Assembly (NCBI RefSeq): GCF_014640615.1
Contig: NZ_BMHH01000011.1
Span: 62,001-126,000, forward strand
Reading direction: 5' to 3'
Origin: Paramesorhizobium endophyticum
GTDB lineage: Bacteria > Pseudomonadota > Alphaproteobacteria > Rhizobiales > Rhizobiaceae
DNA length: 64,000 bases
Of the stretch, positions 51,674 to 59,734 are shown piece after piece. Numbering within the stretch: the first letter of the stretch is position 1; each line of letters opens with the position of its first letter. The position numbers and the translations under genes were made by a program. Under the pieces are notes generated by a model. The model had not been told where the DNA came from. It ran no database searches and was given only the letters and a program-made list of their open reading frames with translations.

Positions 51674-51706
51674 CGATTTATCAAATAATTCACGAGGAGA
51701 AAGTTC

Positions 51707-52813
51707 ATGAATTCGGATTGCTTCACCTGGCATGCGGATCAGGACGACGTTTATGATGGCGCTCAATGCGGCGCCACGATCCTGACACAGCCGCCATCGG
51801 CATTTAACAAGAACCAACCCTACGGCTTCACGATGAAGGGAGGGAGCTTAACCTTACAGACGGCACCCGTTGGCGAGGACACCGGGACCTCATGGGCACC
51901 AGAAGCCTCCATCGGAAGCAAGGCTGTAACGTTTAACATCGAGAGCGGGACCTTCGTATATAATTGCGCAGGGGGAAGCCTGAGCATCGGCAACGATTTG
52001 GGTTTAGTGCCGAACGTCAATTTCAGAGTCACAGGCAATTGCAGCTTGAACGCCCTCGGAATCCTCGGCCAGAAGTCGCTGATCTTTGAAACACCATGTA
52101 CACAGATCGATATTCACGACAGCGGCAATGTTTCCATGTCAGGCGAATTTGTGGGCGGCGGCTTTAACGTGAATATCGGCGATACCGGCACCATGCGAAT
52201 CAACGCTGATAGGCTTGGTCAGACCGCCAGCAAATATATGTTGGTTAGCGGAGCTCCGGTGACAGGGCACACGCTACTTATGACCACGTTGGGTCGAGCG
52301 TTCCCAACGCCCGACCCCGCCATCTCCTTTTCGCATACCACTATGGTCTGCAAATCGTCTTCGAGGACGCGTCTGGAGACGACGAGCATGTCGCTAGAAG
52401 TCAGCAATATTTACGCCGGGGAGAATGCCACGGTGGAGATTGCCTGCGACACGATGACAGTCGACAATTCCTCCTTCTTCACGCTGTCACAGGGCTCCGC
52501 GACCGCCACCATCATCTTCCCCCAGACACCCAACCCAGAAGGTTGGAAGCTTCCGTTCAACCCGGAAGAATGCCCGAAGGGCATGTTCAATTTTATCACC
52601 AAGGAAGGACTTAATATCGGCTCATTCCGTTTCTCGGCTGACAGTGCGTTTGCTTCGTCTTACTATTATCAAAAAATGCAAAATGCCGATCTGATCGCCA
52701 TTGACGGAGAGGTTTGGGCAAACTCGCCGATCAATGGATGGACGGTCACATATGTCTTCAACAATTCTCACCTGGTAATATCATTGAGAAAATCCAGAGA
52801 TTCTGCAGAATAG
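51707..52813 (+). CDS. Paralogous unknown protein, copy B (CFTWH family)
   Basis: A 368-residue protein opening MNSDCFTWHADQDDVYDGAQ. It shares FNIESGTFVYN, GGGFNVNIGDTGTMRI and CKSSSRTRLETTSMSL with the other copies and has the six aligned cysteines (5, 21, 112, 215, 247, 289) plus extra ones at 87 and 131. NFRVTGNCSLNAL and SPINGWTVTYVF are closer to copy C than to A. It has no signal peptide and no known domain. GAGGAGAAAG precedes ATG 51707. A terminator lies about 130 bp after its stop. Confidence 0.8.
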   Translation: MNSDCFTWHADQDDVYDGAQCGATILTQPPSAFNKNQPYGFTMKGGSLTLQTAPVGEDTGTSWAPEASIGSKAVTFNIESGTFVYNCAGGSLSIGNDLGLVPNVNFRVTGNCSLNALGILGQKSLIFETPCTQIDIHDSGNVSMSGEFVGGGFNVNIGDTGTMRINADRLGQTASKYMLVSGAPVTGHTLLMTTLGRAFPTPDPAISFSHTTMVCKSSSRTRLETTSMSLEVSNIYAGENATVEIACDTMTVDNSSFFTLSQGSATATIIFPQTPNPEGWKLPFNPEECPKGMFNFITKEGLNIGSFRFSADSAFASSYYYQKMQNADLIAIDGEVWANSPINGWTVTYVFNNSHLVISLRKSRDSAE

Positions 52814-52944
52814 AATTTATATCGCGCATTTGCACCTGCCTAAAGCATTTCGCAGTTAAATGGCCTCATTTAACGACCGCGACAATGCGACAAACTAAGA
52901 ATCTAGAGCGAGCGCAATGGGTACGATTAAGCGCGACCCGCTCT

Positions 52945-52981
52945 AGCCTTTCCGCCGGATAGCCGGCGGGAAGGCTTTTAC
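52945..52981 (+). terminator. Rho-independent terminator after copy B
   Basis: AGCCTTTCCGCCGG (52945-52958) pairs with CCGGCGGGAAGGCT (52963-52976), with one G-T wobble and a 4-nt loop, followed by TTTTA. It separates the A-B unit from the duplication junction. Confidence 0.75.
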
Positions 52982-53059
52982 CTTTAGCGATTTTCCTTTT
53001 GCCCGGGCGCGCCTATCGATGGATAATCGCACCGATCCGAAACGCTCAGGCGAGGCCGC

Positions 53060-53314
53060 ATGACTGATCTTCTCTTCGAGAGAGACACCAACCGCGCCCC
53101 GGCCGGAACCCGTTCAGGCGTGCTGGAAATGCGCGACGGCAAGGTGCTGCGCTATGCCGTCACCGCAGGCGCCGGGCGTCCGTCCGCATCGCACAGGATT
53201 TACCATCGAAGTGAACTCGTAACGAGACACGGCCAGCCGGCTGTAACGTCCCTTCCAGAAGGCTGGTCAAGCCGGAGGTTCCGCGAGGAGCCTTCGTTTT
53301 TTGCGCAAAAATAA
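53060..53314 (+). pseudogene. Chimeric remnant: hydrolase gene start fused to exported-protein gene end
   Basis: The first 37 codons or so (MTDLLFERDTNRAPAGTRSG and onward) repeat the start of the alpha/beta hydrolase at 55767, with a few substitutions. At about 53175 the sequence switches to the 3' end of the gene at 49947, read out of frame, and its trailing DNA. 53218-53284 is identical to 50347-50413 (67 bp). The open frame of 84 codons is therefore a recombination scar. The region from about 53013 also resembles the DNA just upstream of 55767. Unlikely to make a functional protein. Confidence 0.85.
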
Positions 53315-53317
53315 CCA

Positions 53318-53330
53318 CAATCTAAGATTG
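53318..53330. promoter_or_regulatory. Palindromic box upstream of copy C
   Basis: CAATCTAAGATTG is a perfect 6+1+6 palindrome 62 bp before the C start. A one-mismatch version occurs before copy B. TTGATTATACACATTC-like AT-rich DNA follows and may be the promoter. Confidence 0.5.
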
Positions 53331-53391
53331 ATTATACACATTCTCTTAAGTTGTATATGCTGAAGGCAATCGGCTCACAGGAGGAGACATC

Positions 53392-54492
53392 ATGAGCGAC
53401 GCAGATTGCTTTACCTGGCACACCGATCAGGACGATACCTACGACGGAACTTGCGGCAGCATGGTCGTACCCGGCTATGCATCAACATTCAACAAGAACC
53501 AGCCCTACGGCTTCACCATGAAAGGCAAAAGCACGGATACGCTGACCCTGCAGCCGCTATCCGCCGGAGCAGGCAACTTTACCTTCTGGGCACACCATTC
53601 CGAGTCATCAATCAGCTTGATGAAATTCAACATCGAGAGCGGTACGTTTGCATATAGGCCCCATGGCATAACGGGCCTGGTCATCGGCAACAACGCATCG
53701 GCGCAGGGACGAGAGCTTTCCCCCAATGTCCTGTTTACCGTCACCGGCAATTGCCTGCTGGAAGCGTATGAAATAACCGCCCTTAGCATCGATAAGAAGC
53801 CGGACCCCTGCACCCAGGTCAAAGTCACCAAAACCGGTGTCTTCTCTCTCACGGCGACGTCCGTTGGCGCTGCGTTCGTCGCAGACATTGGCGACGCCGG
53901 CTCGATGCAGATCAAAGCCAATCAGATTATTCTGGAATATGGTAGCTATCAGACATATGGGACCGCGCCAACCGGAGGATATTCCCTTGATATCGACACT
54001 TCGGGGGCCGCGCCTACGGATGTGTCGGGAATCACCGCTTCCAACACAACCATACTTTGCGAATATGCATCGAAGGCGCGACTGCAATCCAAAAACCTAT
54101 CGCTGACGAACACTCACATTCGCGTTAGAGATACGGCTGCGGTTGAGGTAAATTGCGATGCGATGACGGTCAACAATTCCTTTTTTGACCTGTCGCCGGG
54201 CTCCGCCACCATCACCATCAACGGCGCCAAGAAGGTAGACCTTCCCTTCGACGTCAAGCAATGCCCTAAAGGCATGATCAATTTCATCCCGACAGGCGAG
54301 GTGGGCACCGGCTCATTCCGGATAACCATTTACGGGGGTATTCAATATCTGCAGACCTATTTTGATGTCATGGCGAACGCTGGCCTGTTCGCCATAAATG
54401 GAGCGGTCTGGAGCAGATCACCCATCAATGGATGGACGCTCACACCCGACTATTCCAGCCCCTATATGGTGGTGAAGCTGGTCAAGGCCTAA
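53392..54492 (+). CDS. Paralogous unknown protein, copy C (CFTWH family)
   Basis: A 366-residue protein opening MSDADCFTWHTDQDDTYDGT. It shares FNIESGTFAY, LFTVTGNCLLEAYEI, LCEYASKARLQSKNLSL and LPFDVKQCPKGMINFI with copy B most clearly. The six aligned cysteines are at 6, 21, 121, 223, 255 and 291, with one extra at 140. No signal peptide, membrane segment or known catalytic motif. AGGAGGAGAC precedes ATG 53392. It is the first gene of the second duplicated unit, directly after the fossil junction. Confidence 0.8.
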   Translation: MSDADCFTWHTDQDDTYDGTCGSMVVPGYASTFNKNQPYGFTMKGKSTDTLTLQPLSAGAGNFTFWAHHSESSISLMKFNIESGTFAYRPHGITGLVIGNNASAQGRELSPNVLFTVTGNCLLEAYEITALSIDKKPDPCTQVKVTKTGVFSLTATSVGAAFVADIGDAGSMQIKANQIILEYGSYQTYGTAPTGGYSLDIDTSGAAPTDVSGITASNTTILCEYASKARLQSKNLSLTNTHIRVRDTAAVEVNCDAMTVNNSFFDLSPGSATITINGAKKVDLPFDVKQCPKGMINFIPTGEVGTGSFRITIYGGIQYLQTYFDVMANAGLFAINGAVWSRSPINGWTLTPDYSSPYMVVKLVKA

Positions 54493-54601
54493 AGCCGTTT
54501 TAAGAAACCCCGGTACCGCTTTCCACTTGGATAGGCACAGTTTCCGCGGAAAGCCCACCATTCATTTTAACTGGGCGCAATATTATAATGAGGAGAAAAT
54601 T

Positions 54602-55645
54602 ATGACCGACGCACCTTGCTTCACCTGGCATGTAGATCAGGACGATGTCTATGACGGCGCCAAATGTGACAGCATGACAATCAACGGCGCCCCGACGGCA
54701 TTCAACAAGGACCAGCCCTACAGTTTCACCATGACGGGAAGGCCCGACGACACTCTAACCCTGAAGACAACCTCCTACGATGTCACCAACTGGCCCTCCA
54801 ATTCGACAGGCAAGGCGGCCACATTCAACATCAACAGCGGAAAATTTATATATAACGGAGGCGCTTTAAACTTTGGTCTTGCAGGTACGGACCAATCGAA
54901 CATATTGGTAAATATTAAAAGCCAAATGTTCTTGCAGGTCAGTTCGATCATATTCGGCGAGCGAGGCAATACTCCTGCTGCCACAATCGACATCCGCGAA
55001 AATGGCATTCTTTCCGCTGAAGCTTCGGCATTTGCGGGCGCATACACCGTTACAATTTCTGACCGAGGCCTAATGAAGATTCAGGCCACCAACAGCTTCG
55101 ATCTGGTCGACAGCAAAGTCACCGTAGACGCCAATCTTTCCCCGAGTGAAATTTTCAATCTACAAACAAAACTTCCAGGCGGCGCCGTAACCGAAAATAT
55201 CTCCGCCATACGAAGCCATATACACCTCCAATCATCGTCATCCGCACGCCTTATAGCTAAGACTTTAAAGTTGAGCACTGCTGAATTTCTCGCTGAGAAT
55301 AATTCCTATTTTGACATCAGTTTCGATAAATTAGATATCGGCGGCTCTTCAACCTTCACATTGCTGCCACACTACGCAAGATTTGTCTTCACCGATTTAA
55401 CGGGCAATGGAAAACCACCCCTTGTTTTCGACCAATATAAAGGGGTGTTCAATTTCATTTCCACGCAAGGCAAGAACGACGGAAAATTCCGCTTTTTTGT
55501 CGGAAATAATAACCTTAATGACGCCCGGGAGCTTTGGAAAAACCTGTCAACGAACGGCCTCTTCGCCATCAATTACAAAATAACCCACGGTGAAGGACTT
55601 CGATACAGTTACAACACGCCGTTTTTGGAGTGTTCCCTGGCATAA
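54602..55645 (+). CDS. Paralogous unknown protein, copy D (diverged CFTWH family)
   Basis: A 347-residue protein opening MTDAPCFTWHVDQDDVYDGA, so the N-terminal block is intact, and PTAFNKDQPYSFTMTG follows as in the others. The rest is much diverged. Of the six cysteines shared by A-C only the first two (6 and 22) remain; aligned sites read HLQSSSSARL, DISFDKLD and LVFDQYKGVFNFI. It is the most AT-rich copy. GAGGAGAAAA precedes ATG 54602; the in-frame start at 54527 lacks similarity. It may have a different partner or structure from A-C. Confidence 0.78.
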   Translation: MTDAPCFTWHVDQDDVYDGAKCDSMTINGAPTAFNKDQPYSFTMTGRPDDTLTLKTTSYDVTNWPSNSTGKAATFNINSGKFIYNGGALNFGLAGTDQSNILVNIKSQMFLQVSSIIFGERGNTPAATIDIRENGILSAEASAFAGAYTVTISDRGLMKIQATNSFDLVDSKVTVDANLSPSEIFNLQTKLPGGAVTENISAIRSHIHLQSSSSARLIAKTLKLSTAEFLAENNSYFDISFDKLDIGGSSTFTLLPHYARFVFTDLTGNGKPPLVFDQYKGVFNFISTQGKNDGKFRFFVGNNNLNDARELWKNLSTNGLFAINYKITHGEGLRYSYNTPFLECSLA

Positions 55646-55766
55646 GCTCAAAACGGCGCGGCTGAGCCCTTCCGGCGGAAAATCTCGTCCTTCCATTTGA
55701 CCTTTGCCCTTCGCCAGCCTATCGAAGAAACATCCTGTCGATCCGGGGCGCCGCTGGCGAAGCCGC

Positions 55767-56744
55767 ATGACTGATCTTCTCTTCGAGAGCGACACCAACC
55801 GCGCCCCTGCCGGCACCCGTTCAGGCATGCTGGAGGTGCGCGACGGCAAGGTGCTGCGCTATGCCGTCACGCCGGGCGTCGGCGCCTCGCCGCGCGGCAC
55901 CGTCATCCTTCTTCATGGGCGCAACGAATATATCGAGAAATATTTCGAGACCATGGCCGACCTCGCCGCCGCCGGCCTGACCGTCGCGACCTTCGACTGG
56001 CGCGGACAGGGCGGATCGAGCAGGCTGGTCCGCGATCCGCTACGCGGCCATGTCGACAGCTTCAATGATTACGTGCTCGACCTCGGCGAAGTCATGCACG
56101 ATCTCATCCTGCCGGAATGCCCGCCGCCCTATTACATCCTCGCCCATTCGACGGGCGGCCTCATCGCCCTGCTCGCCGCGCCGGTGCTTGAGGGCCATAT
56201 CCGCCGTATGGTGCTGACCGCGCCCTTCCTTGGCCTTCCCGGCTCGCGCCTTACGATCGGCGGCATCCGCCTTGCGACCCGGACAGCGGGGCTCGTTGGG
56301 CTCGGGCGTTATTACGCCAATGGCCGGCGCGGGGAAGCGCAGCCCTTCGCCGGCAATGCGCTGACGAGCGACCCGCGCCGCTTCCTGCGCAACGCCGAAA
56401 TCATCCGCTACCATCCGCAACTGGGCTTGGGCGGCCCGACGGCGCGCTGGGTTTCATCCGCGTTGCAAGCCATGGAGCGGGCGCATGAGCATCATTTCAC
56501 CAGCAATTTCAGCATCCCTACCCTGATCGTCGCGGCGGGGGCGGACAAGGTGGTCTCGACGCTCACCACCGAACGCTATGCCGCCCGCCTGCGCAATGGC
56601 GCGCTGCTCGTCATCGAGGGGGCGCGCCATGAAATTCTGCAGGAAGCCGATTTCTTCCGGGAGCAGTTGCTGGCCGCTTTCGATGCGTTCATTCCCGGCT
56701 CGGATGAGGTGGAAATCGATCAGCCTGCATTCAGGAGCGCATGA
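55767..56744 (+). CDS. Alpha/beta hydrolase, lysophospholipase/monoglyceride-lipase type
   Basis: A 325-residue hydrolase. VILLHGRNEYIEKYFETMAD is the oxyanion-side motif, and TFDWRGQGGSSRLVRDPLRG is typical of PldB-like lysophospholipases. The nucleophile elbow reads ILAHSTGGLIAL (Ser in A-H-S-T-G rather than G-x-S-x-G). A late Asp (VAAGADKVVS) and His (IEGARHEILQE) complete the triad. It probably cleaves lysophospholipids or monoacylglycerols. A copy of its first 110 bp or so is stranded at 53060. ATG 55767. Confidence 0.88.
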   Translation: MTDLLFESDTNRAPAGTRSGMLEVRDGKVLRYAVTPGVGASPRGTVILLHGRNEYIEKYFETMADLAAAGLTVATFDWRGQGGSSRLVRDPLRGHVDSFNDYVLDLGEVMHDLILPECPPPYYILAHSTGGLIALLAAPVLEGHIRRMVLTAPFLGLPGSRLTIGGIRLATRTAGLVGLGRYYANGRRGEAQPFAGNALTSDPRRFLRNAEIIRYHPQLGLGGPTARWVSSALQAMERAHEHHFTSNFSIPTLIVAAGADKVVSTLTTERYAARLRNGALLVIEGARHEILQEADFFREQLLAAFDAFIPGSDEVEIDQPAFRSA

Positions 56745-56767
56745 TCCAGGGTCAGCCCCCGACAGGA

Positions 56768-57553
56768 TCATGCGTTGAGCAGTTCCAGCGCTGCCCGGTG
56801 AAGCTCCGGCGTGGCGGCGGCGATGATGTCTCCGCCCGTTTCCGCCGGGCCGCCATCCCAGCGCGTCACTACGCCGCCGGCCTTTTCGATGATGGGAATG
56901 AGCGCCACGATATCGTATGGCTGCAATCCTACCTCGACGGCGATATCCACGAAGCCGAGCGCCACCATGGCGAAGGCATAGCAATCGACGCCATAGCGCG
57001 GCAGGCGCACCACCGCCTCCAGCCGGTCATAGGCGAGCCGCTTGGCCTCCTTGTAGAGCGCAGGCGTGGTGGTGAATAAGGTGGCATCCGCGAGCTCGGC
57101 CGTCTCGCGCGTTTTCAAGCGTCGGGACTCCACCGCCTCCCCCGCCCGCTCGTAATAGGACGCCTCGCCATCGCAATAGAAAAGCTCGCCCGTGAAAGGC
57201 TGCGACATCAGCCCAGCTTCCGCCTTGCCATTGATCGTGAGGCCCACCAGCGTTCCCCAGACCGGCAGGCCGGAAATGAACGCCCGTGTGCCGTCTATGG
57301 GATCGATGACCCAGACATGGCTGTGATCGAGATTTTCCGAGCCGTGCTCCTCGCCCAATATGCCGTGATCGGGATAGGCCTCGCGGATCACCTGCCGGAT
57401 CGCCCGCTCCGCCTCGCGGTCGGCTTCCGTCACCGGGTCGAACCCGACAGCATATTTGTTATGGACCGTTCCGGGCATGCGGAACCGTGGCAATGTTTCC
57501 GCCGCAGCGGTCGCCGCGATCTTCATGAGAAATGACTTTTCGACGGTTGCCAT
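56768..57553 (-). CDS. hisN: Histidinol-phosphatase / inositol monophosphatase family
   Basis: A 261-residue Mg-dependent phosphatase. DPVTEADREAERAIRQVI, GEEHGSEN and WVIDPIDGTRAFISGLPVWG are the metal-site motifs, and VDCYAFAMVALGFVDIAVE and LQPYDIVALIPIIEKAGGVV end the fold. In Rhizobiales this gene, often called suhB-like or hisN, precedes an N-formylglutamate amidohydrolase and cpdR, as here. It would remove phosphate from L-histidinol phosphate; the family also covers myo-inositol phosphates. ATG 57553 follows AGGGAG. Confidence 0.88.
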   Translation of the reverse strand: MATVEKSFLMKIAATAAAETLPRFRMPGTVHNKYAVGFDPVTEADREAERAIRQVIREAYPDHGILGEEHGSENLDHSHVWVIDPIDGTRAFISGLPVWGTLVGLTINGKAEAGLMSQPFTGELFYCDGEASYYERAGEAVESRRLKTRETAELADATLFTTTPALYKEAKRLAYDRLEAVVRLPRYGVDCYAFAMVALGFVDIAVEVGLQPYDIVALIPIIEKAGGVVTRWDGGPAETGGDIIAAATPELHRAALELLNA

Positions 57554-57695
57554 GGCTCCCTCCCTGAATTTGCTTTGGCTGACTGTTATCAGGGCAGACG
57601 GCTCCAAATCCAGCCTAAATTTTGAGCATTATAACTTATTGCCCAAATTATCACATTTTAGCTTGACCGATTTTGCAACGCACCATAATGTGGGC

Positions 57696-57776
57696 TTCGG
57701 ACAGGGGCTCCTGTCTATGCCCTCCTTGGGCGTTTCCTCCCTAGACTTTGGACCGCCCTCGGGCGGTCTTTTTTTT
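57696..57776 (+). ncRNA. mmgR: mmgR-like trans-acting small RNA (Smr8/ar8, suhB RNA family)
   Basis: A free-standing transcription unit about 80 nt long. A promoter with CTTGAC (57662-57667), 16 bp and CATAAT (57684-57689) precedes it. Hairpin 1 is GACAGG-GGCT-CCTGTC (57700-57715). Hairpin 2 is GCCC-TCCTT-GGGC, exposing a CCTCC anti-Shine-Dalgarno loop; TTTCCTCCC follows. The end is a terminator, GACCGCCC/GGGCGGTC (57751-57768), with eight T. The size and the position between hisN and the formylglutamate amidohydrolase match the Sinorhizobium mmgR locus as I recall it; mmgR limits polyhydroxybutyrate accumulation there. Confidence 0.72.
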
Positions 57777-57795
57777 ATGCGGGAAAGGTTGAGGC

Positions 57796-58686
57796 TCACT
57801 CTGCCGCCAGCGGCGGCTGGCCGAAATTATAGTCCGGCAACGAAGACAAATCCGCCAGGAACATGTTGATGTCCCGCCGCAGCATTTCAAAGCCGGAATG
57901 CTTCTCGAATGTGCGCTCGTTGAGATAGAGGCCGCGATTGACTTCGATCTGCAGCGCATGGAAGCCCTTGGCCGGCTTGCCGTAATGCTCGGTGATGAAG
58001 CCGCCCGCATAGGGCTTGTTGTGCGCGACGACATAGCCCATGTCGCGCAAGAGCTCAATCGCCGTTTCCGAAAGCGCCCGGCTGCACGACAGGCCGAACC
58101 GGTCGCCGACGATGAAATCCGGTCGCCCTATCCCCTCGCCCGCCCGGATGCCCGCGGGCATGGAGTGGCAGTCGATAAGCACGCAATAGCCGAACCGGCG
58201 CTCCGTATCGGCGATAAGGCGCGAGAGCACCGCGTGATAGGGCTTGTAGAGCGTCTCGATCCGCTGGAGCGCCTCGGCGAGCGGCAGTTTGCCGGGATAG
58301 ATGTCCTGCCCCTCGCCGACGAGGCGGGGCACGGTGCCGAGGCCGCCGGCCACCCGCGCCGACTGCGCATTGGCATAGGGCGGCAGCGGCTCGGTGAACA
58401 TGCGCGGGTCGAGCTCATAGGGCTCGCGGTTGACGTCGAGATAGGCCCGCGGAAAATGCGCCAGAAGCATCGGCGCGCCCAGCGCCACCACACCGCCGAA
58501 AAGCTCATCGACATAACAATCCTCCGACCTGCGGATGGCATATTCATCGAGCCTGGAGGAAGCGAGAAAGCCGGGCGGATAATAGCGTCCGCTATGGGGA
58601 GAATCGAAGACAAAGGGAATGCGCTGCTCCGCGGGCGCACGGATCTCATGCGGCGGAATCAGGGAAAACTCACACTCCGGGGTCAT
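57796..58686 (-). CDS. N-formylglutamate amidohydrolase family protein
   Basis: A 296-residue member of the FGase family. PFVFDSPHSGRYYPPGF, FPRAYLDVNREPYELDPRMF, CVLIDCHSMPAGIRAGEG and HYGKPAKGFHALQIEVNRGLY are the family's conserved segments. In histidine use it would hydrolyse N-formyl-glutamate to glutamate and formate. No hut genes are near, and its fixed place before cpdR in Rhizobiales suggests a different physiological substrate may apply. Start ATG 58686 is a reasonable choice. Confidence 0.88.
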   Translation of the reverse strand: MTPECEFSLIPPHEIRAPAEQRIPFVFDSPHSGRYYPPGFLASSRLDEYAIRRSEDCYVDELFGGVVALGAPMLLAHFPRAYLDVNREPYELDPRMFTEPLPPYANAQSARVAGGLGTVPRLVGEGQDIYPGKLPLAEALQRIETLYKPYHAVLSRLIADTERRFGYCVLIDCHSMPAGIRAGEGIGRPDFIVGDRFGLSCSRALSETAIELLRDMGYVVAHNKPYAGGFITEHYGKPAKGFHALQIEVNRGLYLNERTFEKHSGFEMLRRDINMFLADLSSLPDYNFGQPPLAAE

Positions 58687-58747
58687 CGGCGGACCGTTCG
58701 TGGACGAAACCTCATCCTTGGGAAACTGCCAGCAGAAGCGCGGCGTG

Positions 58748-58957
58748 TCTAGAGCCGTTCATGTTTTCATGGAATCAGTGCCAAGCGCCCTCGTGGTTCG
58801 AGGCGAATTCCGCTGCGCTCCATTCGCACCTCACCATGAGGACTACTGAGCGCCGGCGCCCCTTCACCCTCATCCTGAGGTGCTCGCGTAGCGAGCCTCG
58901 AAGGGCGAGGGTGAAGGGGTCACGGTAGCAACAGTTTCCAACCGTGAAACGCTCTAG
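58748..58957. repeat. TCTAGAGC-flanked ~210-bp dispersed element, copy 3
   Basis: It is bounded by TCTAGAGC (58748-58755) and GCTCTAGT (58951-58958), near-perfect inverted ends. The interior AAGCGCCCTCGTGGTTCGAG, GCACCTCACCATGAGGACTA and CGAGCCTCGAAGGGCGAGGG also occurs in copies 1 and 2. It lies between the amidohydrolase and cpdR. Confidence 0.8.
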
Positions 58958-59144
58958 TCTTTGCCCTGCCCGCCCCGCTGATTCTGTCCTCGACACCGCT
59001 ATGATTCGGATTCTATGTTGTAATGCCTTATTCATCCGATATTTACCAAAAGGGCGTTTCTTGAAAGCGGAACGAATCGCCCCAAAATGCCATTGAAGAT
59101 GGAGCGGGCACGCCGCGGGTGGCCAGGAAATTTCGGACAGACCA

Positions 59145-59507
59145 ATGAAAAGAATCCTTCTAGCGGAAGATGACAACGATATGCGTCGCTTTCTGGTGAA
59201 GGCGCTTGAGAAGGCGGGCTACCATGTCACCCACTTCGACAATGGCGCCAGCGCCTATGAGCGGCTTCGCGAAGAGCCCTTCTCCCTGCTTTTGACAGAC
59301 ATCGTCATGCCCGAGATGGACGGGATCGAGCTGGCGCGCCGCGCGACGGAGATCGACCCTGACCTGAAAGTGATGTTCATCACCGGGTTTGCGGCGGTTG
59401 CGCTCAATCCCGATTCGAATGCGCCGCGCGACGCGAAGGTGCTGTCGAAGCCGTTCCATTTGCGCGATCTCGTCAATGAGATCGAAAAGATGCTGGTGGC
59501 CGCCTGA
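59145..59507 (+). CDS. cpdR: Single-domain response regulator CpdR
   Basis: A 120-residue receiver-only protein. LLAEDDNDMRRFLVKALEKA has the acidic pocket. Asp52 in LLLTDIVMPEMDG is the phosphorylation site. FITGFAAVAL and LSKPFHLRDLVNEIEKM complete the fold. CpdR, when dephosphorylated by the CckA-ChpT relay, directs ClpXP to degrade CtrA and other targets, so it times the cell cycle. The order of hisN, amidohydrolase and cpdR is that of Sinorhizobium and relatives. Confidence 0.93.
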   Translation: MKRILLAEDDNDMRRFLVKALEKAGYHVTHFDNGASAYERLREEPFSLLLTDIVMPEMDGIELARRATEIDPDLKVMFITGFAAVALNPDSNAPRDAKVLSKPFHLRDLVNEIEKMLVAA

Positions 59508-59659
59508 CCGCCAGCATATGAGGCGCCGAAAGGTGCACATTTTTCGGGCAGGACCACGCCGCCCGGGAAAACTCTTCGCCGGAAAACGAAATCTCGCGAA
59601 AGTTCAAAATCAGGCATTGACGGGCGCATTCCGATGTGGTGTATGCGCCCTCGTCGGAT

Positions 59660-59734
59660 GGGCGTGTAGCTCAGCGGGAGAGCACTGCATTGACATTGCA
59701 GGGGTCACAGGTTCAATCCCTGTCACGCCCACCA
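59660..59734 (+). tRNA. tRNA-Val (anticodon GAC)
   Basis: A complete cloverleaf. Acceptor GGGCGTG (59660-59666) pairs with CACGCCC (59724-59730), then A and an encoded CCA (59732-59734). The anticodon arm is CTGCA-TTGACAT-TGCAG with GAC. The T-loop is GTTCAATCC. It lies about 150 bp after cpdR. The DNA beyond it is less conserved in character, as often happens 3' of tRNA genes, but no att repeat was found. Confidence 0.95.

Noticed and set aside
53060-53314. 84-codon frame as a real gene
   Set aside because: It joins parts of two known genes across a duplication junction, the second part out of frame.
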